A DNA stretch of 19,845 bases from Desulfobacterales bacterium (GTDB taxonomy: Bacteria; Desulfobacterota; Desulfobacteria; Desulfobacterales; RPRI01): assembly GCA_030689795.1 (NCBI GenBank), contig JAUYEO010000149.1, positions 1-19,845 of the forward strand, given 5' to 3'. Shown here one piece after another: positions 6,623 through 12,806 of the stretch. Position 1 is the first letter of the stretch. Each line of letters begins with the position of its first letter. Made by a program: the position numbers and the translations under genes. Under the pieces are notes generated by a model. The model had not been told where the DNA came from. It was given only the letters and a program-made list of their open reading frames with translations, and made no database searches.

Positions 6623-8404
6623 TCACTTTCCGAACATCTCCCCGAACGAAGCCTCGACAAGTTTTATTACGTCCATTGTTGTGGTCTGTTTCAGCGCTTC
6701 CTTTGTAAAACGCCTTGTATCTTCAACCTTAAGCGATCTTATCATGTTCTTTACAGCCGGAATCGACTGGGGGTTCATGCTCAGCTCATCTATGCCGAGT
6801 CCAAGCAGAATCGGAACATTAAAAGGATCGCCGGCCATTTCACCGCACATGAAAACTTTGATGCCTTTTTCCTTCCCGACATCGGTTACATGCTTGATCA
6901 TGCGCAAAATAGCAGGGTGAAACGGATGATAAAGGTGCGCGACTTCTCTGTTTCCCCTGTCGATTGCAAGGGTATACTGGATAAGGTCATTTGTGCCTAT
7001 ACTGAAAAAATCGGCTTCCTGTGCCATAACATCCGCCATTATAACCGCGGACGGGACTTCTATCATTATGCCGAATTCAATATTTTTATTATAGGCTTTT
7101 CTTTCTTTTTTAAGCGAATCCGCAGCCTCGTTAAGGAGTTTTTTGGTATCACGGATTTCATCGAGACTCGATATCATCGGAACAAGGATCCTGACATTGC
7201 CAAATGCCGCGGCTCTTAATATTGCTCTCAGCTGTGTCCTGAAAATATCGGGCCTTTTAAGGCAATACCTTATGGCGCGGAGCCCCAGGGCAGGATTCGC
7301 CTCGTCAGAGCCGTTTGAAGAAGAAATTGCCTTGTCTCCGTTTATATCGAGTGTTCGGATCGTTACGGGTCTGGGCGCCATCACTTCAACAACATCCTTG
7401 TATTTGTCGAAAAGTTCGTCCTCGCCCGGGAAATCGCTTCGGGTCAGATACTGGAATTCGGTCCTGTAAAGGCCTATCCCGTCGCCCCCGTGATCCAGCA
7501 CGGATACGACCTCTTCGGGAAGCTCTATGTTGCCCATGACTTGCAGGCTTAATCCGTCAAGAGTTTCGGCTTTAAGATGACTTCCCCGAGACAGGTATGC
7601 TTTGTGCTCTTCATGCCTTGTTTTAAGCTTTTTGTATTCAGCGAGTGTCTGCCCGGAAGGATGAATGATGACAACACCCGTTGTTCCGTCTATGATTATC
7701 GTGTCGTCGTTGTTTATTGTTTTTGTCGCATTACCCACCCCGAGAACAGCCGGAACTTCGAGTGTGCGCGCAATTATGCTTGTGTGGGAAGTCTTTCCTC
7801 CCCGGTCGGTTATGAAACCCATTATCTTATCGAGCTGGATCTGGCTTGCATCTGCAGGCGAGAGGTCTTTTGCGACCAGAATCACTCGCTTGTCAATTTC
7901 GCCTATATTGACATCTTCCGACCCTATGAGAAATTTCATTATACGGTCCGAAACATGGGTAATATCATCAGACCTCTCCTTGAGATAGGAGTCGGATATG
8001 TTCTGAAACATCACCTTGATGTCATCTACAACCTTTTTCAGCGCCCATTCGGCATTGACCCGTTCATTTTTTATGGTTTCTATGGTTTTGTCGTAAAGCA
8101 TCTTATCTTTAAGAAGCGCAACATGTGTTTCAAGAATGCCCGTATGCCGGCGCACCTCATCGGGAACATTTTCTATTATTGACCTGAGCTCATTAACGGC
8201 ATTTTTTACAGCGGCCTTAAAGCGTTTTGTCTCGCCGTCCAGGTTTTTCCTGTCGATAAAATATTTCTCGACCACCTCGACGCCCTCTTTATCAACAAGG
8301 TATGCTTTCCCTATACAGATACCGGGTGAAGCCCCTACCCCGTTCAGCCTTATCTCTTTATTTGTTTCATTATCAGGCATGTTAAAATTATTCCCCAAAT
8401 CCAT
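6623..8404 (-). CDS. ptsI: Phosphoenolpyruvate-protein phosphotransferase (enzyme I)
   Basis: 593 residues, the usual length of enzyme I without an added GAF domain. It takes the phosphate of phosphoenolpyruvate onto a histidine and passes it to HPr in the cytoplasm. Seen in order: N-terminal HPr-binding part; active-site His207 in GGKTSHTSIIARTLEVPAVLG; substrate-binding segments including GIGLYRTEFQYL and SIGTNDLIQYTLAIDRGN; and the C-terminal catalytic Cys520 in MCGEMAGDP. The start at 8404 overlaps ptsH by 17 bases but has a poor ribosome site. ATG 8380 (Met9), preceded by GGGGA about 11 bases upstream, is a good alternative. No sugar-specific enzyme II is in the window, so carbohydrate transport versus a regulatory PTS cannot be decided. 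Confidence 0.95.
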   Translation of the reverse strand: MDLGNNFNMPDNETNKEIRLNGVGASPGICIGKAYLVDKEGVEVVEKYFIDRKNLDGETKRFKAAVKNAVNELRSIIENVPDEVRRHTGILETHVALLKDKMLYDKTIETIKNERVNAEWALKKVVDDIKVMFQNISDSYLKERSDDITHVSDRIMKFLIGSEDVNIGEIDKRVILVAKDLSPADASQIQLDKIMGFITDRGGKTSHTSIIARTLEVPAVLGVGNATKTINNDDTIIIDGTTGVVIIHPSGQTLAEYKKLKTRHEEHKAYLSRGSHLKAETLDGLSLQVMGNIELPEEVVSVLDHGGDGIGLYRTEFQYLTRSDFPGEDELFDKYKDVVEVMAPRPVTIRTLDINGDKAISSSNGSDEANPALGLRAIRYCLKRPDIFRTQLRAILRAAAFGNVRILVPMISSLDEIRDTKKLLNEAADSLKKERKAYNKNIEFGIMIEVPSAVIMADVMAQEADFFSIGTNDLIQYTLAIDRGNREVAHLYHPFHPAILRMIKHVTDVGKEKGIKVFMCGEMAGDPFNVPILLGLGIDELSMNPQSIPAVKNMIRSLKVEDTRRFTKEALKQTTTMDVIKLVEASFGEMFGK

Positions 8405-8669
8405 TTTCAGCCATTATTACAATGTTTCTTAACAGATCAAAATCCGTCTTGCTCTCTGCTGCAAATGTTATCTCAGTGCCCCTGGAACAGCCGAGAGAAA
8501 GAATATCGATTATGCTTGAGGCGTCCACTTTTTCGCCGTCTTTTATAAGCCATATCTTGTCTTTAGCGCGCCCGGCAAGGGTTGCGATCTTTGCGGCCGC
8601 CCTTGCATGCAGCCCAAGCTCGTTTTTTATAATGACACTCTTTAATAAACTGCAAGATCCTTTGTTCAT
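8388..8669 (-). CDS. ptsH: HPr family phosphocarrier protein
   Basis: 93 residues. The phosphorylated histidine is His21 in NELGLHARAAAKIA, and the second conserved helix is VDASSIIDILSLGCSRGTEI, where Ser52 occupies the position of the regulatory serine (Ser46) of classical HPr. It accepts phosphate from enzyme I, whose gene overlaps its end. No HPr kinase gene is present here, so use of Ser52 is unknown. ATG 8669 lacks a clear Shine-Dalgarno sequence. TATAAT lies at 8686-8681 just upstream on this strand without a good -35, so the true promoter is uncertain. It heads the ptsH-ptsI-smpB unit. Confidence 0.92.
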   Translation of the reverse strand: MNKGSCSLLKSVIIKNELGLHARAAAKIATLAGRAKDKIWLIKDGEKVDASSIIDILSLGCSRGTEITFAAESKTDFDLLRNIVIMAENGFGE

Positions 8670-8707
8670 AGAATCAGCAAATTATAATCTAACCCCGATA
8701 AACGGGA

Positions 8708-8790
8708 CTCTTCTCAGTACCCCCTTGAGGGGTGTAAGTGCGTTAACGAAACTATTTTCTGCCGCTCTTTTCAGTACCCCCTTGAGGGGT
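8708..8790. repeat. Duplicated 26-base repeat with ACCCC-CTTGA-GGGGT palindrome
   Basis: Copies at 8708-8733 and 8765-8790 share 25 of 26 bases, beginning CTCTT and containing CAGTACCCCCTTGAGGGGT. Each contains a five-base stem (ACCCC/GGGGT). The second copy sits inside a longer imperfect inverted repeat: the arm at 8742-8762 ends ATTTTCTGC and the arm at 8799-8817 begins GCAGAAAAT. This looks like a REP-type or MITE-like extragenic repeat. Only two copies and no spacer regularity, so not CRISPR. Confidence 0.7.
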
Positions 8791-8926
8791 AGGAAAACGC
8801 AGAAAATAATTTCTAACTTACTAAGAAAGGCGTTTTTAAAAAAGCCTTAAAGAAGGAAAAAAGGCCAATCGTTCTTTTTAGCATTTTCAATCATTTGCGT
8901 GAAATACTAACAACACATACCGGCAT

Positions 8927-8969
8927 TGTCAATGTGCAATCATTGACATGGCTGAAAATAGCTGATACT
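8927..8969 (+). promoter_or_regulatory. Dyad operator over a candidate promoter of the selenoprotein gene
   Basis: TGTCAATG (8927-8934) and CATTGACA (8941-8948) form a perfect 8-base inverted repeat with a 6-base spacer. Its right arm contains TTGACA (8943-8948), a perfect -35 box. GATACT at 8964-8969 is a modest -10 with a short 15-base spacer. Binding at the dyad would block the -35. The regulator is unknown. Confidence 0.45.
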
Positions 8970-9045
8970 GAAAAGCTATAGTTTTCCGGCAATTACTTTA
9001 TATTGCGATTTTGTTTTCTTACCTTTTATATTCCTGGAGGAGCTT

Positions 9046-9273
9046 ATGGCAGAGAAAATCCTGATCTTTGGAAAGGATACCTGACCTTTTACAACCGCCG
9101 CTCGTGAAGCGTATCTGAAAACGGGAAAAGATTTTGATTATGTCAGTGTAATATCCGACAGCAGAAAGCTTGAGTCAATGCTGAAATATTCGAATGGCGT
9201 GCGCAAAATTCCTGTCATAGTCGAAGAGGGAAAAGTTACGATAGGTTTTGACGGTAAAACCTGAGGCGTTTGA
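9046..9273 (+). CDS. UXX-star family glutaredoxin-like selenoprotein with two Sec residues
   Basis: 75 residues if UGA at 9082-9084 and 9262-9264 are read as selenocysteine (U13 and U73); the true stop is TGA 9271-9273. GGAGG lies 6 bases before ATG 9046. The protein begins MAEKILIFGKDTUPFTTAAR, a glutaredoxin-like start with U-P-F-T in place of the C-P-x-C redox site. A KIPVIV segment (residues 55-60) supplies the cis-proline loop of the thioredoxin fold. It ends FDGKT-U-G-V-stop, matching the U-x-x-stop terminus from which, as I recall, the UXX-star family takes its name. Standard gene finding would give a 12-codon fragment or nothing. Two stops at exactly the expected family positions, an otherwise intact frame and hairpins after both UGAs argue against a pseudogene. 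The redox partner is unknown; selA, selB and selC are not in the window. Confidence 0.88.
9099..9111 (+). promoter_or_regulatory. SECIS-like hairpin after the first UGA
   Basis: CGCT (9099-9102) pairs with AGCG (9108-9111) around a CGTGA loop containing G, starting 14 bases after the UGA. The distance fits bacterial SECIS elements, but the stem is only 4 bases, so the assignment is tentative. Confidence 0.4.
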
Positions 9274-9277
9274 TTGA

Positions 9278-9294
9278 GCCGGCAGTTTGCCGGT
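9278..9294 (+). promoter_or_regulatory. SECIS-like hairpin after the second UGA
   Basis: CCGGCA (9279-9284) and TGCCGG (9288-9293) form a perfect 6-base stem, plus an outer G-U pair, with a GTT loop, starting 13 bases after the UGA at 9262. No U-run follows on either strand, so it is not a simple terminator. Its placement beyond the stop codon fits a SECIS for the C-terminal Sec. Confidence 0.6.
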
Positions 9295-9347
9295 AAAAAT
9301 TCAGACTTTTTACAAAGGTAACATATTTAAGCCGAAACGGGATAAAA

Positions 9348-9998
9348 ATGGAGAAACAGTTTCTAATCAATGAATTTTCGATTACTGAGTCGTGGCGTAT
9401 TTTTAAGATTATGGGGGAGTTCGTTGATGGGATAGAAGCTCTTCATGATATAGGGCCGGCTGTGAGTATTTTCGGCTCAGCCAGAATCAAACCTGATGAT
9501 CCGATATATAAAAAGACCGAAATGCTGGCTGCCCTTTTTGCTAAAAACAATTTTGCGGTAATAACAGGAGGCGGGGGCGGAGTCATGGAAGCGGCAAACA
9601 AGGGCGCTGCTGAAGCCGGCGGAAAATCGATCGGCCTTAACATAGTGCTTCCTTTCGAGCAGAAGCCGAATCAATATTCCAATTTAAAACTTGAATTCAA
9701 ATATTTTTTTATACGAAAAGTCATGTTTGTTAAATATGCCCATGCCTACGTAATCATGCCGGGCGGATTTGGTACCATGGATGAACTTTTTGAGGCCGTC
9801 ACACTTGTTCAGACCCACCGAATCAAACCCCTCCCTGTAATCCTGGTCGGTTCGGAATACTGGGGCGGACTTAAAAAATGGATTAAATCAAGGCTTCTTG
9901 AAGCGAATATGGTTTCATCTAAAGACATTGACATTCTTAAGGTTATCGATGATCCGGAAGAAGTTGTCGATACCGTAAAAAAATTTGTTATTATTTAA
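9348..9998 (+). CDS. LOG family protein (nucleoside-monophosphate phosphoribohydrolase)
   Basis: 216 residues with the LOG-family Rossmann-type fold. Seen: VSIFGSARI at 39-47, the glycine-rich loop ITGGGGGVMEAANKGA at 72-87, catalytic Arg123 in FIRKVMF, and the hallmark PGGFGTMDE at 138-146. Characterised members release free cytokinin bases by cleaving cytokinin riboside monophosphates, and some bacterial ones cleave AMP or other nucleotides. Older annotations call the family lysine decarboxylase, which is wrong. In bacteria the physiological substrate is mostly unknown. The N-terminal 35 residues form an extension typical of the longer bacterial type. GGGAT is a weak ribosome site for ATG 9348. 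The stop is 2 bases before the next gene, so the two are probably co-expressed. Confidence 0.92.
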   Translation: MEKQFLINEFSITESWRIFKIMGEFVDGIEALHDIGPAVSIFGSARIKPDDPIYKKTEMLAALFAKNNFAVITGGGGGVMEAANKGAAEAGGKSIGLNIVLPFEQKPNQYSNLKLEFKYFFIRKVMFVKYAHAYVIMPGGFGTMDELFEAVTLVQTHRIKPLPVILVGSEYWGGLKKWIKSRLLEANMVSSKDIDILKVIDDPEEVVDTVKKFVII

Positions 9999-10000
9999 TC

Positions 10001-11581
10001 ATGGATCTCAACCCGTCATATTCAAATTTAAAGCGGCAGAATCTGGCCTTGAGCCTTGAATCACAACGGCGCAAGGGAGCGGAAGAAGCCTTTCATCGTC
10101 AAAATGCCTATTTAAAGGCCCTGCACGAAACTTCACTGATCTTAATCGACAAAATAGACAAAGAAGAATTGCTGGAAAACATACTTGAGAGGGCTACTTC
10201 ACTCACCGGCACGGAACACGGCTACATTTACCTGCTTGAACAGGGAGGTCGGCAGATGCAGATGCGGGTGGGCATGGGATTTTTTAAAAGCCAGCTGGGG
10301 CGGCGTGTTATCATCGGCCAGGGTATGGGCGGGCAAGTGTGGGAAACCGAATCGCCGGTTCTGGTGGATGATTATAACTGCTGGCCAGGCCGCATTTCCG
10401 ATAAAGTTCTGGACGGTTTGCGTTCTGTTGTTGGAATTCCTTTGAAATCAGACCGCCAGGTGCTGGGTGTTATAGGCCTCGCCCATGTTGACATACGTAA
10501 GCGGTTCAGCGAAGAAGACATTACCGTTCTGGAACAATTCGCCGCTCTTGCGCTTATTGCCCTTGAAAAGGCCAGGCTTTACGCGGATGTGCGCCGTGAG
10601 TTAGCCGAACGCGAACGCACCGAAGCCATTTTGCGCGAAAGCGAGGAGCGCTACCGCACCTTGCTGGAATCGTCTCCTGATCCGATTGTTGTTTACGACA
10701 TGCACGGGATTGCCACCTATGTGAATCCGGCCTTTGAACAGACCTTCGGCTTGTCGCGTGATGAGCTTTTAGGCAAGCAGATCAATTTTGTGCCCCAGGA
10801 AAACTGGCCGGAAACCAAAAAAGCCATCGAAAGCATGCTGAGCGGTAAAAAAATAAAGCTTTTCGAAACGCGGCGTCTTACCAGGGACGGAAAGGTACTG
10901 GATGTGCAGATCAGCTCCACCCTTTACCGTGGAAGTACCGGGCAGCCGGTGGGCAACATCGTCATTCTCAGAGATATCAGCGCCCGCAAGAGAGCTGAAG
11001 AAGAACTGCAAAAATATCACGGGCACCTGGAAGAACTGGTTGCGGAACGCACGGCCGAACTGGCCAGTGCAAACCTGAAGCTGAAAAAGGAGATCGACGA
11101 GAGGAAACGCGTCGAAAAAGCATTGCGCAAGCGCGAAAAAGAACTTCAGTCCCAGTCGCATCACCTGGAAGAGGTGAATACAGCCCTCAGGGTGCTGCTG
11201 AAACAACGGGAAGAAGATAAAAAGGAATTGAGTGAAATCGTTTTGAGTAATGTCCAGGAACTTGTCAGCCCCTATCTGCAGAAAGTCATAAGCGGACGGC
11301 TGGATACGCGCCAAAGGACATTGGTGCGCATTCTGGAAACGAACCTGAACAACATCATTTCGCCTTTCATCAGCAGGCTGACATCAAGACTCGTCAATTT
11401 AACTCCCGTGGAGATCCGCGTCTCCGGCCTGGTCAAAGAGGGCAAGACCAATAAGGAAATTGCTGAGTTATTGCTGATTTCCAAAAATACTGTTTTATTC
11501 CACCGCCATAACATAAGAAGCAAATTAGGCTTGAAAAACAAGAAGATAAATCTTCGGTCACATCTCCTGTCTTTTGAATAA
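10001..11581 (+). CDS. GAF-PAS sensor with LuxR-type DNA-binding domain
   Basis: 526 residues in one chain: a GAF domain at about 38-195, a PAS domain at about 213-330 (ERYRTLLESSPDPIVVYD, ending in IVILRDISARKRAEE), a charged coiled coil at about 330-410, and a LuxR-type helix-turn-helix at about 467-523 (LTPVEIRVSGLVKEGKTNKEIAE, then the recognition helix near SKNTVLFHRHNIR). There is no histidine kinase, receiver or membrane segment, so it is a one-component cytoplasmic regulator: ligand sensed by GAF/PAS and transmitted through the coiled coil to DNA. Such proteins are frequent in Desulfobacterota. The ligand is unknown. It starts 2 bases after the LOG stop without its own ribosome site, implying coupling. 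It could control the liv operon downstream or its own unit. Confidence 0.9.
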   Translation: MDLNPSYSNLKRQNLALSLESQRRKGAEEAFHRQNAYLKALHETSLILIDKIDKEELLENILERATSLTGTEHGYIYLLEQGGRQMQMRVGMGFFKSQLGRRVIIGQGMGGQVWETESPVLVDDYNCWPGRISDKVLDGLRSVVGIPLKSDRQVLGVIGLAHVDIRKRFSEEDITVLEQFAALALIALEKARLYADVRRELAERERTEAILRESEERYRTLLESSPDPIVVYDMHGIATYVNPAFEQTFGLSRDELLGKQINFVPQENWPETKKAIESMLSGKKIKLFETRRLTRDGKVLDVQISSTLYRGSTGQPVGNIVILRDISARKRAEEELQKYHGHLEELVAERTAELASANLKLKKEIDERKRVEKALRKREKELQSQSHHLEEVNTALRVLLKQREEDKKELSEIVLSNVQELVSPYLQKVISGRLDTRQRTLVRILETNLNNIISPFISRLTSRLVNLTPVEIRVSGLVKEGKTNKEIAELLLISKNTVLFHRHNIRSKLGLKNKKINLRSHLLSFE

Positions 11582-11604
11582 TAGCGGTTATATCCCGCTA
11601 TTTT
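11580..11604 (+). terminator. Intrinsic terminator after the LuxR-type gene
   Basis: AATAGCGG (11580-11587) and CCGCTATT (11595-11602) form a perfect 8-base stem with a 7-base loop, followed by TT. The T run after the stem is short (four counting the stem end). It starts in the stop codon of the regulator gene. Confidence 0.6.
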
Positions 11605-11792
11605 ACTCATATTTTATAAGCTTGACTTTATTGTCAGTTCGGATATTCTGCGTCTGTTTTGTGAAGCCCCGGCAAATCGAACTACTGCCTGTTGTCGTTT
11701 TATCGTTGTCTCACAGGATAACCGGAGCAGACTGGTAATCATTTTATAATATTACAGCAAGTTAGATTAATAAATAAAATATCATTAATTTC

Positions 11793-11822
11793 TTGACAAA
11801 AAGAAAGAGTAGCTTATATACA
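11793..11822 (+). promoter_or_regulatory. Sigma70-type promoter of the liv/acyl-CoA synthetase operon
   Basis: Perfect TTGACA at 11793-11798 is followed by TATATA (11815-11820, spacer 16) or TATACA (11817-11822, spacer 18). The predicted start is near 11828, giving a leader of about 155 bases before livG. It is the only convincing promoter upstream of the seven-gene unit. Confidence 0.7.
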
Positions 11823-11830
11823 GCTATTCG

Positions 11831-11847
11831 ACTGAATTACATTCAGT
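11831..11847 (+). promoter_or_regulatory. Palindromic operator candidate ACTGAAT-TAC-ATTCAGT
   Basis: A perfect 7-base inverted repeat with a 3-base centre, placed at about +3 to +20 of the predicted transcript, where a repressor would block transcription. The TGAAT-N3-ATTCA core resembles sites of acyl-CoA-responsive TetR-type FadR regulators as I recall them (Bacillus FadR). That link is inference, though it suits an operon with an acyl-CoA synthetase. Confidence 0.55.
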
Positions 11848-11911
11848 TTATTGTGTAATGTTTATAATGCGGTTGTATTTCAGGAAAATGTGCTGATTCG
11901 GAGATATCAAA

Positions 11912-11950
11912 ATGAATAAATCTTTATTACGGTTGCAACTCAATTTTTGA
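11912..11950 (+). CDS. Possible 12-codon leader peptide
   Basis: ATG 11912 opens MNKSLLRLQLNF and stops at TGA 11948-11950. CGGAG lies about 8 bases before it, a good ribosome site. Four of its twelve codons are leucine. CTCAA-TTT-TTGAG at its end can form a small hairpin, but no convincing terminator follows. It may be a translated leader controlling livG or a chance frame. Confidence 0.3.
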   Translation: MNKSLLRLQLNF

Positions 11951-11983
11951 GAATAGGGCCGGAAAAAAAGGAGGTCTTGAGTA

Positions 11984-12805
11984 TTGAACGTATCAAAAGA
12001 TATCAAGCAAGGTGAAGTCCTTCTGGAAATTGATCAAATTCAAATGTTTTTCGGCAAGGTATGCGCGCTGAACGGCGTAAGCACCAAGATCAAAAAGGGC
12101 GAGATACATTCGGTTATAGGGCCAAACGGCGCCGGCAAAACGGTTATGCTGAACTGTATCAGCGGTCTTTACCATCCGCAGAAAGGAAATGTTTATTACA
12201 AGGGAGAAAAAATCAACGGCATGAGTCCGCATAACAGGGCGGAGCTGGGAATTGCAAGAACCTTCCAGAAAGTGGAGGTTTTCGGCGGCATGACGGTTCT
12301 GGACAATATTCGTCTTGGCCGCCATATTCATTATAAGTCCGGCATAATGAGCGGTTCGCTCTATATGGGGAAAACGGCAAAAGAGGAAATTGAACACAGA
12401 AAGTTTATAGAGGAGGGGATAATCGATCTTCTTGAGATCGAGCATATCCGGCACAAGCCGGTTGGAATGCTTCCATATGGTCTTCAGAAAAGGGTTGAGC
12501 TCGGACGGGCGATAGCTCTCGAGCCGGAACTTCTGCTCCTTGACGAGCCTCTGGCCGGGCTTAACCTTGAAGAGGTGGAGGATATGGCGCGTTTCATCCT
12601 GGATGTAAACCAGGATGAAAAGTGGAAAGTCACATGTATTCTGGTTGAGCATGACATGGGGGTTGTTATGGACCTTTCCGACAATGTCTTTGTTCTTAAT
12701 TTCGGCAATATGATTGTTGACGGCTCACCTGAGGAGGTCCAGGGCAATCCTGAGGTGGTTAAGGCTTATCTTGGTGAAGAAGACTTATATGCAACAAGGA
12801 GATAA
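11984..12805 (+). CDS. livG: Branched-chain-type ABC transporter ATPase, LivG type
   Basis: 273 residues from a TTG start with AGGAGG 9 bases upstream. It is one of two ATPases powering uptake through the LivH/LivM channel at the inner membrane. Walker A is GPNGAGKT at 46-53. The signature segment LPYGLQKRVELGRA (163-176) has the LivG-type YG in place of SGGQ. Walker B is LLLLDEP at 183-189, and the switch His223 sits in VEHD. A LivG-typical insertion of roughly 35 residues (about 112-148) follows the Q loop. It is the first gene of the operon. Its stop codon lies one base before the GTG of the acyl-CoA synthetase gene, so translation is probably coupled. The substrate is not necessarily an amino acid, given that neighbour. 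Confidence 0.93.
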   Translation: MNVSKDIKQGEVLLEIDQIQMFFGKVCALNGVSTKIKKGEIHSVIGPNGAGKTVMLNCISGLYHPQKGNVYYKGEKINGMSPHNRAELGIARTFQKVEVFGGMTVLDNIRLGRHIHYKSGIMSGSLYMGKTAKEEIEHRKFIEEGIIDLLEIEHIRHKPVGMLPYGLQKRVELGRAIALEPELLLLDEPLAGLNLEEVEDMARFILDVNQDEKWKVTCILVEHDMGVVMDLSDNVFVLNFGNMIVDGSPEEVQGNPEVVKAYLGEEDLYATRR

Positions 12806-12806
12806 C

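Larger units (their letters stand above)
8670..9045. other. Divergent gene-free region between ptsH and the selenoprotein gene
   Basis: About 375 bases. The ptsH side holds duplicated palindromes (8708-8790), an imperfect long inverted repeat (8742-8817), and a near-perfect 22-base palindrome AAGGC...GCCTT at 8827-8848. The selenoprotein side holds a perfect dyad over a TTGACA box (8927-8969). A rightward frame across 8422-8850 is mainly antisense to ptsH plus repeats and is not counted as a gene. Confidence 0.6.
11606..11983 (+). other. Upstream region of the liv operon
   Basis: About 380 bases without a full-length gene. It contains the promoter candidate (11793-11822), a perfect palindrome just after it (11831-11847), and a 12-codon leader frame (11912-11950), each listed separately. 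The 5' part, 11606-11790, is AT-rich and shows nothing else I can name. Confidence 0.6.

Noticed and set aside
6601..6660. Longer smpB start at ATG 6660
   Set aside because: The extra 20 residues do not resemble SmpB and would overlap the end of ptsI by 38 bases. ATG 6600 gives the normal family N-terminus.
8708..8790. CRISPR array
   Set aside because: Only two repeat copies, each internally palindromic and G/C-run based, with a single 31-base gap and no cas genes nearby.
9046..9084. Reading this locus as a pseudogene with a nonsense mutation
   Set aside because: Both in-frame stops are UGA, sit at expected selenocysteine positions, and are followed by hairpins. The rest of the frame is intact with a strong ribosome site.
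9278..9294. Intrinsic terminator behind the selenoprotein gene
   Set aside because: The hairpin is not followed by a T run on either strand. Its distance from the second UGA fits a SECIS element better.
11993..12652. Leftward 219-codon frame opposite livG
   Set aside because: It lies wholly antisense to a fully motif-supported ABC ATPase and shows no recognisable motifs or ribosome site.
12714..12806. N-terminal extension of the acyl-CoA synthetase
   Set aside because: These codons lie inside livG in another frame. AAGGAG followed by GTG 12807 marks the real start.
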